A stretch of 9,882 bases of DNA, from assembly GCA_002405485.1 (NCBI GenBank), contig DHLW01000073.1, forward strand, positions 33,221 to 43,102. The letters run 5' to 3'. Below the pieces are notes generated by a model that was not told where the DNA came from, searched no databases, and saw only the letters and a program-made list of their open reading frames with translations. A program made the translations under genes and the position numbers. The stretch is from Phycisphaerales bacterium UBA4658. GTDB lineage: Bacteria; Planctomycetota; Phycisphaerae; Phycisphaerales; UBA1924. This document shows, one piece after another, positions 1-7,364 of this stretch (positions within the stretch are counted from its first letter, which is position 1; each line of letters starts with the position of its first letter).

Positions 1-1177
1 GGTACTTCTTGGCGATCGAGACCACCAGCCGAAGGTTGCCCCCCGAGAGGTCCCGCTTGGCCTGCTCATACTCCCAGAAGACCGTCGCCAGATCGCGCAC
101 GCGCCGGGCCAGCTCGTCGGGCTCTTCCAGGACCAGCGCCCGGAGCCCGCTCAACTCCTCGCGCATGACCGCAACGTCGTCGGGGTCGTACTTCTTGGGC
201 ATCCGCTCGGCGCGGCGAAGCTCGGTCGCAAGCTCGTGCATCTTCTTGGCGATCGAGCGCAGCTTCTTGAACAGCGGAATGAGCTTGCCCGTTCGAAGGG
301 AGAGCTCCTCGGTGAGCGCGGCCATCTTGCGCCGGCGGGTCGCGATCCGGTCGACGATCTCGGCGATCAGCTCCGCCGTGCCCGCCTTGTCCGCACCAGT
401 CGCCGCGCGTGCCGCCGCCAGAGAGTCCCAGTCGGCGCGGTTGAGCGTCAGCAGCTTCTCCAGGGTCGCGAGGTTGTAGGGGATGCGCTTGGTGATCTTC
501 TCCTTGGCGTTTTCCTCCGCCGTGGAGACGCGCATCGTCCGATCAAACGGGAGCTTGCCCTCGTGCACCTGGCGCAGAAGTTGCACCGCCTGGCTGACGA
601 CGTAGTCGCTCTCCAGGCAGCGCCTACGGAAGATCATGCGGGTCGTCTCGATCTTCTTGGCCAGCCGGATCTCCTCCTCGCGGGTCAGCAGCGGGATCGA
701 GCCCATCTGCGAGAGATACATCCGCACCGGATCGTCCATGCGCCGGCTGCTGGTCTCGGCGAGGGCCTCCGTGAGCTCCTTCTGCAGAGCCGCGTCCTCT
801 TCGTCCAGCGCGCCGGGCTGGTCGTCGCTCTCGCCCGAGGCCTGAGGTGCGGGGATGTCGGTGGCGCGATTGCCGCCGGCCACGCTCATCGCCCGGACCG
901 GTCGCGCAAGGCCCTCCAGCGACGGAGCGCTCGACTCGCCGGAGCCGGTTCCGCTCCCGCCGCTCTTCTTCGATGCCCGATAGCACCGCGTCTTGAACTC
1001 AACCTCGTCGATGAGTTCGACACCGAGGTGGTCGATGTACACGAGCAGCTCGTGGAGACGGTCGGGATCGACCCACTCATCGGGCAGCACGTTGTTCAGC
1101 TCCTCATAGCTCAGCCACCCTCGCCGGGTGCTGACCGTGATGAGCTCTGAGAGCGCCGGGTGCAGATCAAGAATCAC
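1..1177 (-). CDS. rpoD: RNA polymerase primary sigma factor (sigma-70/RpoD), 3' end cut off by the window
   Basis: Encodes the housekeeping sigma factor, which directs RNA polymerase to -10/-35 promoters. The visible 392 codons cover the N-terminal part. Region 1.1 is at about residues 4-60 (ELITVSTRRGWLSYEELN, then a predicted helix ending LGVELIDE). A Ser/Gly- and acid-rich linker spans about 70-145. Region 1.2 is at about 147-177 (DDPVRMYLSQMGSIPLLTRE), followed by a long charged non-conserved region. Region 2.1 begins at 381 (NLRLVVSIAKKY), where the window ends. The start is GTG at 1177, six bases after a strong AGGAGG (1184-1189 on the plus strand). An ATG at 1182 lies one base from that site and hits TGA after two codons, so it cannot be the start. 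No in-frame ATG or GTG is visible just upstream. The gene follows dnaG on the same strand. The family call is very secure from regions 1.1, 1.2 and 2.1 together. Confidence 0.96.
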   Translation of the reverse strand, partial: MILDLHPALSELITVSTRRGWLSYEELNNVLPDEWVDPDRLHELLVYIDHLGVELIDEVEFKTRCYRASKKSGGSGTGSGESSAPSLEGLARPVRAMSVAGGNRATDIPAPQASGESDDQPGALDEEDAALQKELTEALAETSSRRMDDPVRMYLSQMGSIPLLTREEEIRLAKKIETTRMIFRRRCLESDYVVSQAVQLLRQVHEGKLPFDRTMRVSTAEENAKEKITKRIPYNLATLEKLLTLNRADWDSLAAARAATGADKAGTAELIAEIVDRIATRRRKMAALTEELSLRTGKLIPLFKKLRSIAKKMHELATELRRAERMPKKYDPDDVAVMREELSGLRALVLEEPDELARRVRDLATVFWEYEQAKRDLSGGNLRLVVSIAKKY

Positions 1178-1421
1178 GCCATGCCTCCTGCAAACTCGGG
1201 CGGCACGGACGCCGCTCGACTGACCCACGATCGTTCGCGCGTGCGCCATCGCACGCCACTGCCGCCCACTCCACCTTCACGCGGCCAACATCCTCATCCC
1301 TTCATCACGCTGTCGTCTCCATGACGTCAACCTGCCTGTCATCCTCCCTGTCGTCATGTTCCCGCGATCGAGCCCTGGAACACGGTTTCCGCCTTCGCCG
1401 ACACGGTTGCCACACGTTCAC
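1178..1421 (-). promoter_or_regulatory. dnaG-rpoD spacer with possible rpoD promoter
   Basis: This 244-base gap separates the dnaG stop from the rpoD GTG. On the minus strand it holds TTGACG at 1325-1330, a good match to a -35 box, inside the 8-base palindrome TGACGTCA. No good -10 box follows at 16-18 bases, so a separate rpoD promoter is only suggested. No RNA gene or convincing small protein is seen here. The ribosome binding site AGGAGG at 1184-1189 is the clearest element. Confidence 0.25.
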
Positions 1422-3368
1422 CTACGACCCCGGCCTGGGAACGGCCCGGGGATCGTTCGGCCTGGACAGCCGTGCCTCGCGCAGGGCACGCAGTCGATCG
1501 ACGGGCGAGGCCGCCGTGACTGCCTGTACGACCTCCGGGGCATGATCCTGCTCGCCGAGCGGGGTTCGACCGGTGGCGCGCGACCGTTCCGCGGCGTCCA
1601 GCCGTTCCTGCCACAACCGCCGCCGACGATCCGAATCACCCTCGGTGAGGGTCTCGACGGCCTCGGAGAGCGCGATGGCGGCCTGCTGCACGCGGGGATC
1701 GTCGCTCGCCGAGAGCACCGACCTGAGTTCCGGCCGCTGTCCCTCGATGAGCAGCTCGGCGATCACCTGGGCGACCCTGCGGATCGCGGGATCGCTGAAC
1801 GTGTCCGGATCAATCAGCGTCCAGTGTTCTTCTCCCAGCCGGTCGGCGAGCTCGGGTTCCACGAGCATGCACCCAAGCAGCAGGGCGCCCGCGGGCTGCT
1901 CCCCCGGCCTGCCCATGGGCGGCTTGATCTCTGCCGGTGGTCCGGCCTCTCGCGGGCGCAGGCGGGCGCGGCGATCGCTCACCGCCGCGGCGATGGTCTG
2001 ATAGTCGACGTCGGCGATCTGCGCAAGCCGCTTGATCACGAGCTGGTATCGCAGCTTGTCCACCCGTCCGAGCCCGAGTTCGACGAGTCGGCTGATGTAG
2101 TCCTCGATCGCCCTCGTTCGTGCCGAGAGCCCGCTCCCGCTGGTCTGCGCCCGCATGCGGACAAAGAGCAGTTCCAGCGGGTCGATCGCTCCCCGGATCG
2201 CCTGCTGCAGCACCTCGCGACCCCCTTCGCGCTTCAGCAGTTCGTCGGGATCCTTGGCGTCGGTGTGGCTGGCGAGCATCGCGATGCGGACGTCGATCGG
2301 CTCGGCGAAGAACACCTCGACGGCGCGCTCCGCGGCCTTCTGGCCCGCCTCATCGCCGTCAAACAGCAGCACGACCTCGTTGCACAAGCGGCGCAGGATC
2401 CTCGCGTTGCCGGGCGTGAGCGCGGTGCCGAGGGTCGCCACCGCGTTGCGGACCCCCGCCTGGTGGCACGCGATCGTGTCCATATACCCCTCGGTGACCA
2501 GCGCCACGCCCGATTGCCGGATGGCCTGCGCGGCCTGGTGCAGGCCGTAGAGCGTCGTCGACTTGTCGAACAGCGGCGACTCGGGCGAGTTGATGTACTT
2601 GGGCTCGTCCTCGTCGTTGATGCGCCGCCCGCCGAAGCCGATGACGCGCCCGATCTGATCGTGGATCGGGAACATCAGCCGGTTGCGGAAGGCGTCGTAG
2701 AAGCCGCCGCTGTCTCGGGCCTTGAGCAGGCCGACCGCCGCGAACGCGTCGAGCGCGAGCTTCTTGCTCCCGATGGTCATGACCAGCCCGTCCCACTTGT
2801 CCGGGGCCGCACCGATCTGGAACGTCTCGACCATGTCCGCGGAGATCGCGCGCCGCTGGATCACGTCCCGCGCTTTGCGTCCGTGCTCTTGGTGTTCCAG
2901 GATCGCGCGGAAGAAGGTGCACGCCGTCGCGCTGGCCTTGAGCAGCGCGGCTCGATCCAGCTCGCGCTCCGCATCCGCGCTGGCATAGCCCGAATCGGCC
3001 CCCCCGGCGCCCGTGCCCCCGCGACGCTGCGCCGGCTTCGGCGGTGGTGAGAGCGTGAGCCCGGCCCGCTCCGCCAGATGCTCGAGCGCCTCGCGGAAGC
3101 TCATGCGGTGGTAGTTCATCACGAACCCCAGCGCGTTGCCGCCGGCTCCGCAACTGAAGCAGTGATAGATCTGCTTGCCCGGCACCACGTACATCGACGG
3201 CGAGTGGTCGTCGTGAAACGGGCACAGCCCCACGTACTCGCGACCCTTGCTCTTGAGCGCCACGTGCTCTCGGATGAGCTGCACGATGTCCGTCGCGTCC
3301 AGCACGCGCTGGCGATCATCGCCCGCGGCGGCGGACGTCGATGCTGAAGATCTGCCGCTGGGCATCAT
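1422..3368 (-). CDS. dnaG: DNA primase DnaG
   Basis: Synthesises the short RNA primers for leading- and lagging-strand DNA replication, working with the replicative helicase. The protein has 648 residues, near the usual family length. An N-terminal CHC2-type zinc finger has C49, H52, C70 and C73 (CPFH ... CFSC). The catalytic core includes FRNRLMFPIHD (227-237) and IGFGGRRIND. The TOPRIM domain carries EGYMD (E293), DGDEAG (D337, D339) and a later DPD (373-375), which are the metal-binding acids. The C-terminal part (about 490-600) would be the helicase-binding domain and is poorly conserved, as is usual. The start is ATG at 3368 or the adjacent ATG at 3365. Both give an N-terminal tail of about 20 residues before the conserved VLDATDIVQLI. 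The only nearby ribosome-binding-like sequence, GGAG, is 14 bases away, so initiation may be weak or coupled to upstream translation. It lies upstream of rpoD on the same strand. No rpsU gene is present upstream, unlike the enterobacterial order. Confidence 0.96.
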   Translation of the reverse strand: MMPSGRSSASTSAAAGDDRQRVLDATDIVQLIREHVALKSKGREYVGLCPFHDDHSPSMYVVPGKQIYHCFSCGAGGNALGFVMNYHRMSFREALEHLAERAGLTLSPPPKPAQRRGGTGAGGADSGYASADAERELDRAALLKASATACTFFRAILEHQEHGRKARDVIQRRAISADMVETFQIGAAPDKWDGLVMTIGSKKLALDAFAAVGLLKARDSGGFYDAFRNRLMFPIHDQIGRVIGFGGRRINDEDEPKYINSPESPLFDKSTTLYGLHQAAQAIRQSGVALVTEGYMDTIACHQAGVRNAVATLGTALTPGNARILRRLCNEVVLLFDGDEAGQKAAERAVEVFFAEPIDVRIAMLASHTDAKDPDELLKREGGREVLQQAIRGAIDPLELLFVRMRAQTSGSGLSARTRAIEDYISRLVELGLGRVDKLRYQLVIKRLAQIADVDYQTIAAAVSDRRARLRPREAGPPAEIKPPMGRPGEQPAGALLLGCMLVEPELADRLGEEHWTLIDPDTFSDPAIRRVAQVIAELLIEGQRPELRSVLSASDDPRVQQAAIALSEAVETLTEGDSDRRRRLWQERLDAAERSRATGRTPLGEQDHAPEVVQAVTAASPVDRLRALREARLSRPNDPRAVPRPGS

Positions 3369-3881
3369 CGACGCGACCGTTGCTCCGCACCACGCTTCAG
3401 CCAGACCCGCTCCCGCACGCCCACGATCGTGCGATCAGGCAAGTCGGCCAAGGTGCCAATGCTCGTCCGGACGTTGAGCCCGAGCGAACCGTCTCGGCAT
3501 GCCGTCCATCGCCGCGTCATCACACGACGAACCGACCGCACACCCTTTTCCAGGTGAACATCCTGCGAACACATCAACCCGGCGACTCGTCCGATCGACG
3601 CACGCCGCTCTCCTGCGAGCACTCCACGACGCTTCCGGGCGTCATGTTCGACCGAGCCGGGCATGGAGCGGATGTCCGCTAGAGAATCGTGTCCGCATCG
3701 AGATGAGCCCAGAGGGCCCGGATGCCAAGGACCGAAAAGGAGGCCGCTCACGTCCGCAAAGCAACCCTAGCACACAACCCACGACCGTCAAACCACTTCC
3801 CGTTTTCGCGGCGGAATTGTCCATCACCCCGCACGCCCCACGCCTCGCGGTCCTCGGCCAGTGGTCCGTATCCTTCAGGCC
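3369..3881. other. 513-base intergenic region between divergent dnaG and acylphosphatase genes
   Basis: No convincing gene is seen in this stretch. It holds a candidate minus-strand promoter (3764-3791), which would give dnaG a leader of nearly 390 bases. It also holds a perfect 10-base palindrome CACGATCGTG at 3422-3431. A minus-strand open frame (GTG at 3751, stop at 3365) overlaps the dnaG start, but it has no recognisable domain, no ribosome binding site and noticeably lower third-position GC than the real genes. I see no tRNA, riboswitch or other known RNA fold by eye. Confidence 0.5.
3764..3791 (-). promoter_or_regulatory. Candidate sigma-70 promoter for dnaG
   Basis: On the minus strand, TTGACG (3786-3791) matches the -35 consensus at five of six positions. 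A 16-base spacer separates it from TAGGGT (3764-3769), which matches the -10 consensus at three of six. It sits about 400 bases upstream of the dnaG start and is the best promoter-like pair in this gap. Transcription would start near 3757. The weak -10 box keeps confidence low. Confidence 0.35.
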
Positions 3882-4148
3882 ATGCGGCAGCGCATCTGCT
3901 TTACGGGTCGCGTTCAGGGTGTCGGCTTCCGGGCCACGGCACGCGGCATCTGCCGCCGATACCCCGTCACCGGATTCGTGCTCAATCAGCCCGACGCCTC
4001 GGTGCTGCTGGAGATTCAGGGCGATCCCGGCGACATCGACGCCGCGCTCGCCGAGCTTCGGCTGTCCATGAAGCGAAACATCGTGTCGGAGACGATCACA
4101 CCCCTTGCCGATCTGCCCGGCGAGATCGATTTCAGTATTCGCGCGTGA
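3882..4148 (+). CDS. acyP: Acylphosphatase
   Basis: A small cytoplasmic enzyme of 88 residues, the usual size, that hydrolyses carboxyl-phosphate bonds such as those in acetyl phosphate or carbamoyl phosphate. The first family signature is clear at residues 7-17 (FTGRVQGVGFR), with the phosphate-binding arginine at R17. The second runs from residue 31 (GFVLNQPDASVLLEIQG), with the catalytic asparagine at N35. In this second signature the usual central glycine is replaced (DAS), a mild deviation. I chose ATG at 3882 because the conserved fold begins at once. A GTG at 3861 would add seven residues, and neither start has a strong ribosome binding site. It is divergent from dnaG and lies 100 bases before a HAD phosphatase on the same strand, so co-transcription is possible. 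Confidence 0.93.
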   Translation: MRQRICFTGRVQGVGFRATARGICRRYPVTGFVLNQPDASVLLEIQGDPGDIDAALAELRLSMKRNIVSETITPLADLPGEIDFSIRA

Positions 4149-4248
4149 TCCATCGTTCGAACAGCCACCGCACTCGGCAATCTCCCCTTCCCGCGTACGT
4201 CCGCAGGCACACGCCCCTTCTCCTTCGTCCTGAAAGCCGGAGTCAACG

Positions 4249-4992
4249 TTGACCGACCTCGTGCTCTTCGACATCGACGGCACACTCCTGAAGTCCGGCG
4301 GGCTAGGGCTTGTCGCCATGGAACGGGCGGCACGCGAGTTGCTCCATCCCGACTTTCACATGCACGGGATCGAGGTTGCCGGTCGTCTGGACGCGCTCAT
4401 CGTGCGCGACATGTTCGTTCGCGCGGGTGTCGTCCAGACGTCCGAAGCCACCTTGGCCTTCCGTCGACGATTCGCCTCGATCTTCAGGCAGCTCGTCACC
4501 GATTCCTCCGCGTGCCGCGCGCTCCCCGGTGGGCCGGAACTGGTCGCCGCCGTGCGACGGACCGACGGTTTCGTCGCCGGGCTTCTGACGGGCAACTACC
4601 AGGAGACCGGAACGTTGAAGCTCGAACTCGCCGGCTACGAGCCCCCGCCCGCGGGCTTTGCCATCTGTGCCTGGGGCGACGACTCCCCCCACGATCCGCC
4701 TGATCGAGCCCACCTCACCGCCGTCGCGATGGAGCGATTCCGGATGCGCTTCGCTGCCCGGCCTGACCCGCGGCGGGTGACGATCATCGGCGACACGCCG
4801 CACGACGTCCGCTGCGCTCATGCTCACGGGTGCCGCTGCATCGCCGTCGCCACCGGGCAGTATTCCCGCAAGGATCTTCACGCTGCGGGCGCCGACCTGG
4901 TCGTCGACGATCTCAACCGGACCGACGAACTCATGTCCTGGATGACCGACCATCGTCGGGCATCCCTCCGCGATCCCGCACTCGGCGCCTGA
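4249..4992 (+). CDS. HAD-superfamily hydrolase, phosphoglycolate phosphatase-like
   Basis: A 247-residue haloacid dehalogenase-type phosphatase. All four motifs are present. Motif I is DIDGT (nucleophile D8, general acid/base D10), motif II is LLTGN (T114), the motif III lysine is probably K124, and motif IV is IIGDTPHDV (D182, D186). The insert after motif I (about 15-90) is a helical cap of the C1 type, as in phosphoglycolate phosphatase and beta-phosphoglucomutase relatives. The substrate cannot be told from sequence. The start is TTG at 4249, supported by GGAG at 4239-4242 six bases upstream. No in-frame ATG precedes motif I, and a GTG at 4261 would begin only four residues before D8. The stop lies two bases before the next gene's ATG, so the two genes are probably translated together. 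Confidence 0.9.
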   Translation: MTDLVLFDIDGTLLKSGGLGLVAMERAARELLHPDFHMHGIEVAGRLDALIVRDMFVRAGVVQTSEATLAFRRRFASIFRQLVTDSSACRALPGGPELVAAVRRTDGFVAGLLTGNYQETGTLKLELAGYEPPPAGFAICAWGDDSPHDPPDRAHLTAVAMERFRMRFAARPDPRRVTIIGDTPHDVRCAHAHGCRCIAVATGQYSRKDLHAAGADLVVDDLNRTDELMSWMTDHRRASLRDPALGA

Positions 4993-4994
4993 GC

Positions 4995-6302
4995 ATGAAC
5001 AACCGCACTTCGCAACCGACTCCCGACCACGCTGCGCCGCTGGCGCCTCGAAGCCGCATCGCCGCGCTGGACGTCCTTCGCGGCGTGGCGATGCTCGGCA
5101 TCCTGCCGGTGAACATCATGACGAGCTTCGGCGTGCACAGCATGACCATGCACAACCCGGCCCTCGCCGGTCCGCTGGTGGGCTGGGAGAGAGCATGGTT
5201 CCTGCTCTCGCACATGGGCTTCGAGCTCAAGATGATGACGTTGTTCTCGGTCCTCTTTGGCGCGGGTGTCGTCATCTTCACAAAGGCCGACGCCGACCAC
5301 GCGCCCGTCGGCGGACGGACGCCGTCGGCCTCCCCATGGCTCTTCTACCGGCGGCTCCTCTGGCTCGGGGCCATCGGGTTCTTGCACGCCTATGTCCTGT
5401 GGTACGGCGACATCCTCTTCACCTACGCCCTCTGCGCGCTGCTGCTGTATCCGATGCGCAACCTCCGCCCCGGTGTGCTGCTGGCCATCGCCATCCCGCT
5501 CATCATGGTGGCGGTCGTCATCTTCGCCGGCATCGGGGGGCTCATGCTCCTGTTCCGCGAAGATCCCGCCTCCGCGACCGCCGCGAGCTCCACGCTTCAG
5601 CCCGGCCCCGAGAGCGTCGCGCTCGAGTTCGCCGCCCGCACCGGCGGCGAGTGGAAGTTCGGTCTCAGCGGGCTGCTTGCGTACTGGGCGTGGAACGGCA
5701 TGTACACGCTGCAGATGCAGTTCATGGTCTTCCCGCTCTTTGCCATCTGGCGCGTCTTCGGGCTCATGCTTGTCGGCATGGCTCTGCTCAAGCTCAACGT
5801 GCTCAACGCCGGCCGATCAAACCGGTTCTACGCCCTGTGCATCCTCGTCGGCTATGGCCTGGGCGTGCCCATGCAGTACCTCGGGTTCCGATTCGCCGAG
5901 CAGTCGTCATTCGAGCCCTTCTCGGTCTACGCCATCTGGGTCAACGCGACCTATGTCGCCAGTCTGCTCATCGCCGCAGGGCACCTCGGCGTGGTCATGC
6001 TCGCGATTCGCTCGCGATTCGCCGCGCGTCTCGCCGAAGCCCTCGCCGCCGTCGGACGCATGGCCCTCAGCAACTACCTCGCCCAGACCCTCATCTGCAT
6101 CTCCGTCTTCAACATCGTCGGCCTCCTCGGCGAGCTCCCGCGATCGCACCTCTGGGCACTCACGGCGATGATCTGGACCTTGCAGGTATTCTGGAGCATG
6201 GCCTGGCTCAACAGCTTCCGCTTCGGTCCCGCCGAATGGGCCTGGCGATCACTCACCTACTGGCAAGTGCAGCCCATGCGCCGCGATGAACAGCTCGCCT
6301 GA
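4995..6302 (+). CDS. DUF418/YeiB-family multi-pass membrane protein
   Basis: A 435-residue inner-membrane protein of unknown biochemical role. The N-terminal motif ALDVLRG (24-30) leads directly into the first membrane segment, as in YeiB and related acyltransferase-like membrane proteins. I count about ten hydrophobic segments, near 24-44, 77-97, 119-136, 137-154, 160-186, 246-268, 278-296, 313-336, 359-378 and 386-404. The C-terminal third matches the DUF418 domain: GRMALSNYLAQ (354-364), FGPAEWAWRSLTYW (410-423) and a terminal QPM. The loop at 188-225 is hydrophilic and Ala/Ser-rich. Translation starts at ATG 4995, two bases after the stop of the HAD phosphatase gene and without a clear ribosome binding site, which fits translational coupling. 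An acyl-transfer role is suggested for the wider superfamily but not shown here. The family call is secure; the function is open. Confidence 0.9.
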   Translation: MNNRTSQPTPDHAAPLAPRSRIAALDVLRGVAMLGILPVNIMTSFGVHSMTMHNPALAGPLVGWERAWFLLSHMGFELKMMTLFSVLFGAGVVIFTKADADHAPVGGRTPSASPWLFYRRLLWLGAIGFLHAYVLWYGDILFTYALCALLLYPMRNLRPGVLLAIAIPLIMVAVVIFAGIGGLMLLFREDPASATAASSTLQPGPESVALEFAARTGGEWKFGLSGLLAYWAWNGMYTLQMQFMVFPLFAIWRVFGLMLVGMALLKLNVLNAGRSNRFYALCILVGYGLGVPMQYLGFRFAEQSSFEPFSVYAIWVNATYVASLLIAAGHLGVVMLAIRSRFAARLAEALAAVGRMALSNYLAQTLICISVFNIVGLLGELPRSHLWALTAMIWTLQVFWSMAWLNSFRFGPAEWAWRSLTYWQVQPMRRDEQLA

Positions 6303-6310
6303 TCCGGCCG

Positions 6311-6343
6311 TGGCCAAGCCCTCGTACGCCGCGGCTTGCACCA
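6311..6343. terminator. Hairpin in the gap between convergent genes
   Basis: CAAGCC (6315-6320) can pair with GGCTTG (6333-6338) around a 12-base loop, and TGG/CCA can extend the stem past a small bulge. It begins 8 bases after the stop of the DUF418 gene, in the 161-base gap before the end of the convergent lipoprotein unit, where termination is expected. No T-run follows on either strand, so it is at best an imperfect terminator. Confidence 0.3.
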
Positions 6344-6463
6344 CTCGAGCCCACCCGGTTCGACCCACTCGTGACGGCACTCATGGACACGCCTGTCCCA
6401 CCGAGTCGGTCCGGCCATCGCGGGCGACAACCCCCTGCCGCGCACGCATGTGTCCGGCTCGGA

Positions 6464-6901
6464 TCAACCGCCCGATGAGGCCTCAAGCTTGATCGCGTCA
6501 TCGAGATACCTCTGTCGCTGCTCGTTGGTCATGTCGTCCCAGGCCTTCACGCACTCGGGATCGCAGAATCCCACCGACTTGCCCTCGAACGTCCGAACCA
6601 GACGCCGATCGCAGGCCCTCGGCTTGTCCGTGGACCCGACCAACTGGCCCACGAGCACGGGGCAATAGATGTTCACCACCTCGACCGACTCGCCCAACAG
6701 CCCGGCCGATCCGACGGCGGGCCCGCCGAGCGCGCCCTCGCCCCCTGCGCTGGAAGCGTGATGGGTGTGATCGCTCTTCTCCGCCCGTGGGCCGGGGGTT
6801 GGCTCGCCCGTTCGAGAGTCGCACCCACAGAGAGCGCACGCCCACACCACCCACACCGACACGATCACGCGGGACGGGCCAAGGTGCGATGTCATCGACA
6901 T
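6464..6901 (-). CDS. Small cysteine lipoprotein, TRASH/YHS-like, second of a tandem pair
   Basis: A 145-residue predicted lipoprotein. A hydrophobic signal (about 11-26) ends in a lipobox-like LCGC, so lipid attachment at C27 is likely. A linker rich in Gly, Ala, Pro and His follows, with DHTHH at 44-48. The conserved C-terminal part starts at VEVVNIYCPV (C80) and continues with FEGKSVGFCDPEC (C113, C117), W121 and a charged helix. Three cysteines spaced C-x32-C-x3-C resemble TRASH/YHS metal-binding domains, although the first gap is longer than usual. The start ATG at 6901 has AGGA nine bases upstream. A second ATG at 6895 would remove only two residues. It lies 37 bases after the related gene and shares its pattern VxVVNxxCP ... 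F.GK.VGFC...C...W, so it is probably a duplicate and co-transcribed. A metal-related role outside the cytoplasmic membrane is inferred, not shown. Confidence 0.75.
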   Translation of the reverse strand: MSMTSHLGPSRVIVSVWVVWACALCGCDSRTGEPTPGPRAEKSDHTHHASSAGGEGALGGPAVGSAGLLGESVEVVNIYCPVLVGQLVGSTDKPRACDRRLVRTFEGKSVGFCDPECVKAWDDMTNEQRQRYLDDAIKLEASSGG

Positions 6902-6938
6902 GCCGATGGTTCCTGGTGCGCCAGGGCCTCGAGCCGGT

Positions 6939-7295
6939 TCAGCCCGAGACCTTCTTGTCCATCGCCGCGTCCAGGGCCGCCTGCTTCCGCTCGTCGGACA
7001 ACTTGTCCCACACCGGCAGGCAGTTCTCGCAGCAGAAGCCGACCTTCTTGCCGCGGAAATCCCGGACGAGCGCGACGTCCTGGACCCGGTCCTTGCCCAC
7101 GCTGTGGGAACCGGCAATCGGGCATCGATCGTTCACGACCTGGACCGTTGTCCCCGTCATGGCCAGCGTGTGCTTGGCGCCGGGCTCGCACGGGCACCCG
7201 GGCGTGGCCGACATCTGATTCTGGCAACCCGCCATCATGCCAAGGCCAAGAGCCAGAGCACACACCATCGCACCACGCTTGCTTGCACCGTTCAT
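6939..7295 (-). CDS. Small cysteine lipoprotein, TRASH/YHS-like, first of a tandem pair
   Basis: A 118-residue predicted lipoprotein. The signal sequence (about 8-23) ends in MAGC, giving lipidated C24. A short cysteine cluster GCPCEPG (C34, C36) follows. The conserved domain reads VQVVNDRCPIAGS (C58), then FRGKKVGFCCENC (C88, C89, C92), then LPVWDKLSDERKQ. The C-x29-C-x3-C arrangement resembles heavy-metal-binding TRASH/YHS domains. Similar small proteins with CPI ... GFCC..C..WDKLSD are, to my knowledge, frequent in planctomycetes, but I cannot search for this. The start ATG at 7295 has GGAG seven bases upstream and sits directly before the signal sequence. A TTG at 7355 would add 20 residues ahead of the signal and is unlikely. 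It is the first gene of a two-gene unit, divergent from the gene at 7486. Confidence 0.8.
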   Translation of the reverse strand: MNGASKRGAMVCALALGLGMMAGCQNQMSATPGCPCEPGAKHTLAMTGTTVQVVNDRCPIAGSHSVGKDRVQDVALVRDFRGKKVGFCCENCLPVWDKLSDERKQAALDAAMDKKVSG

Positions 7296-7339
7296 CGCTT
7301 GGCTCCGTTTGAAGTTCGCCCTGCGCCCGGGACTTTCGG

Positions 7340-7364
7340 ATGATATGGCCGGCAATCACCGGCC
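7340..7364 (-). promoter_or_regulatory. Candidate promoter and operator of the lipoprotein pair
   Basis: On the minus strand, TATCAT (7340-7345) matches the -10 consensus at five of six positions and lies 45 bases upstream of the first lipoprotein start. Just upstream of it is a perfect inverted repeat, GGCCGG-N6-CCGGCC (7347-7364), which would fall in the spacer to the -35 box, a common place for repressor or activator binding. No good -35 box is visible, which would fit an activator-dependent promoter. This remains a guess. Confidence 0.3.

Noticed and set aside
236..1150. 304-codon plus-strand open frame opposite rpoD
   Set aside because: It is antisense to the clear sigma-factor gene, with a low-complexity Arg/Leu/Ala product.
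1180..1182. ATG just upstream of the rpoD GTG as an alternative start
   Set aside because: It reads ATG GCG TGA and stops at once. It is also only one base from the ribosome binding site.
1356..3050. 564-codon plus-strand open frame opposite dnaG
   Set aside because: It is fully antisense to a clear primase gene. Long antisense frames are expected in GC-rich genes, and its product is Arg/Leu-rich with no domain.
3642..4319. 225-codon minus-strand frame opposite the acylphosphatase gene
   Set aside because: It is antisense to a gene with clear catalytic signatures and has no recognisable domain.
5195..6289. Long plus-strand frame of 364 codons inside the DUF418 gene
   Set aside because: It is a frame shadow. 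Its product is Arg/His/Ala-rich, whereas the overlapping frame encodes a clear membrane protein with DUF418 motifs.
6902..7117. N-terminal extension of the second lipoprotein upstream of 6901
   Set aside because: It would overlap the first lipoprotein gene and place an Arg/Ser-rich stretch ahead of a clear signal sequence. The ATG at 6901 has a ribosome binding site.
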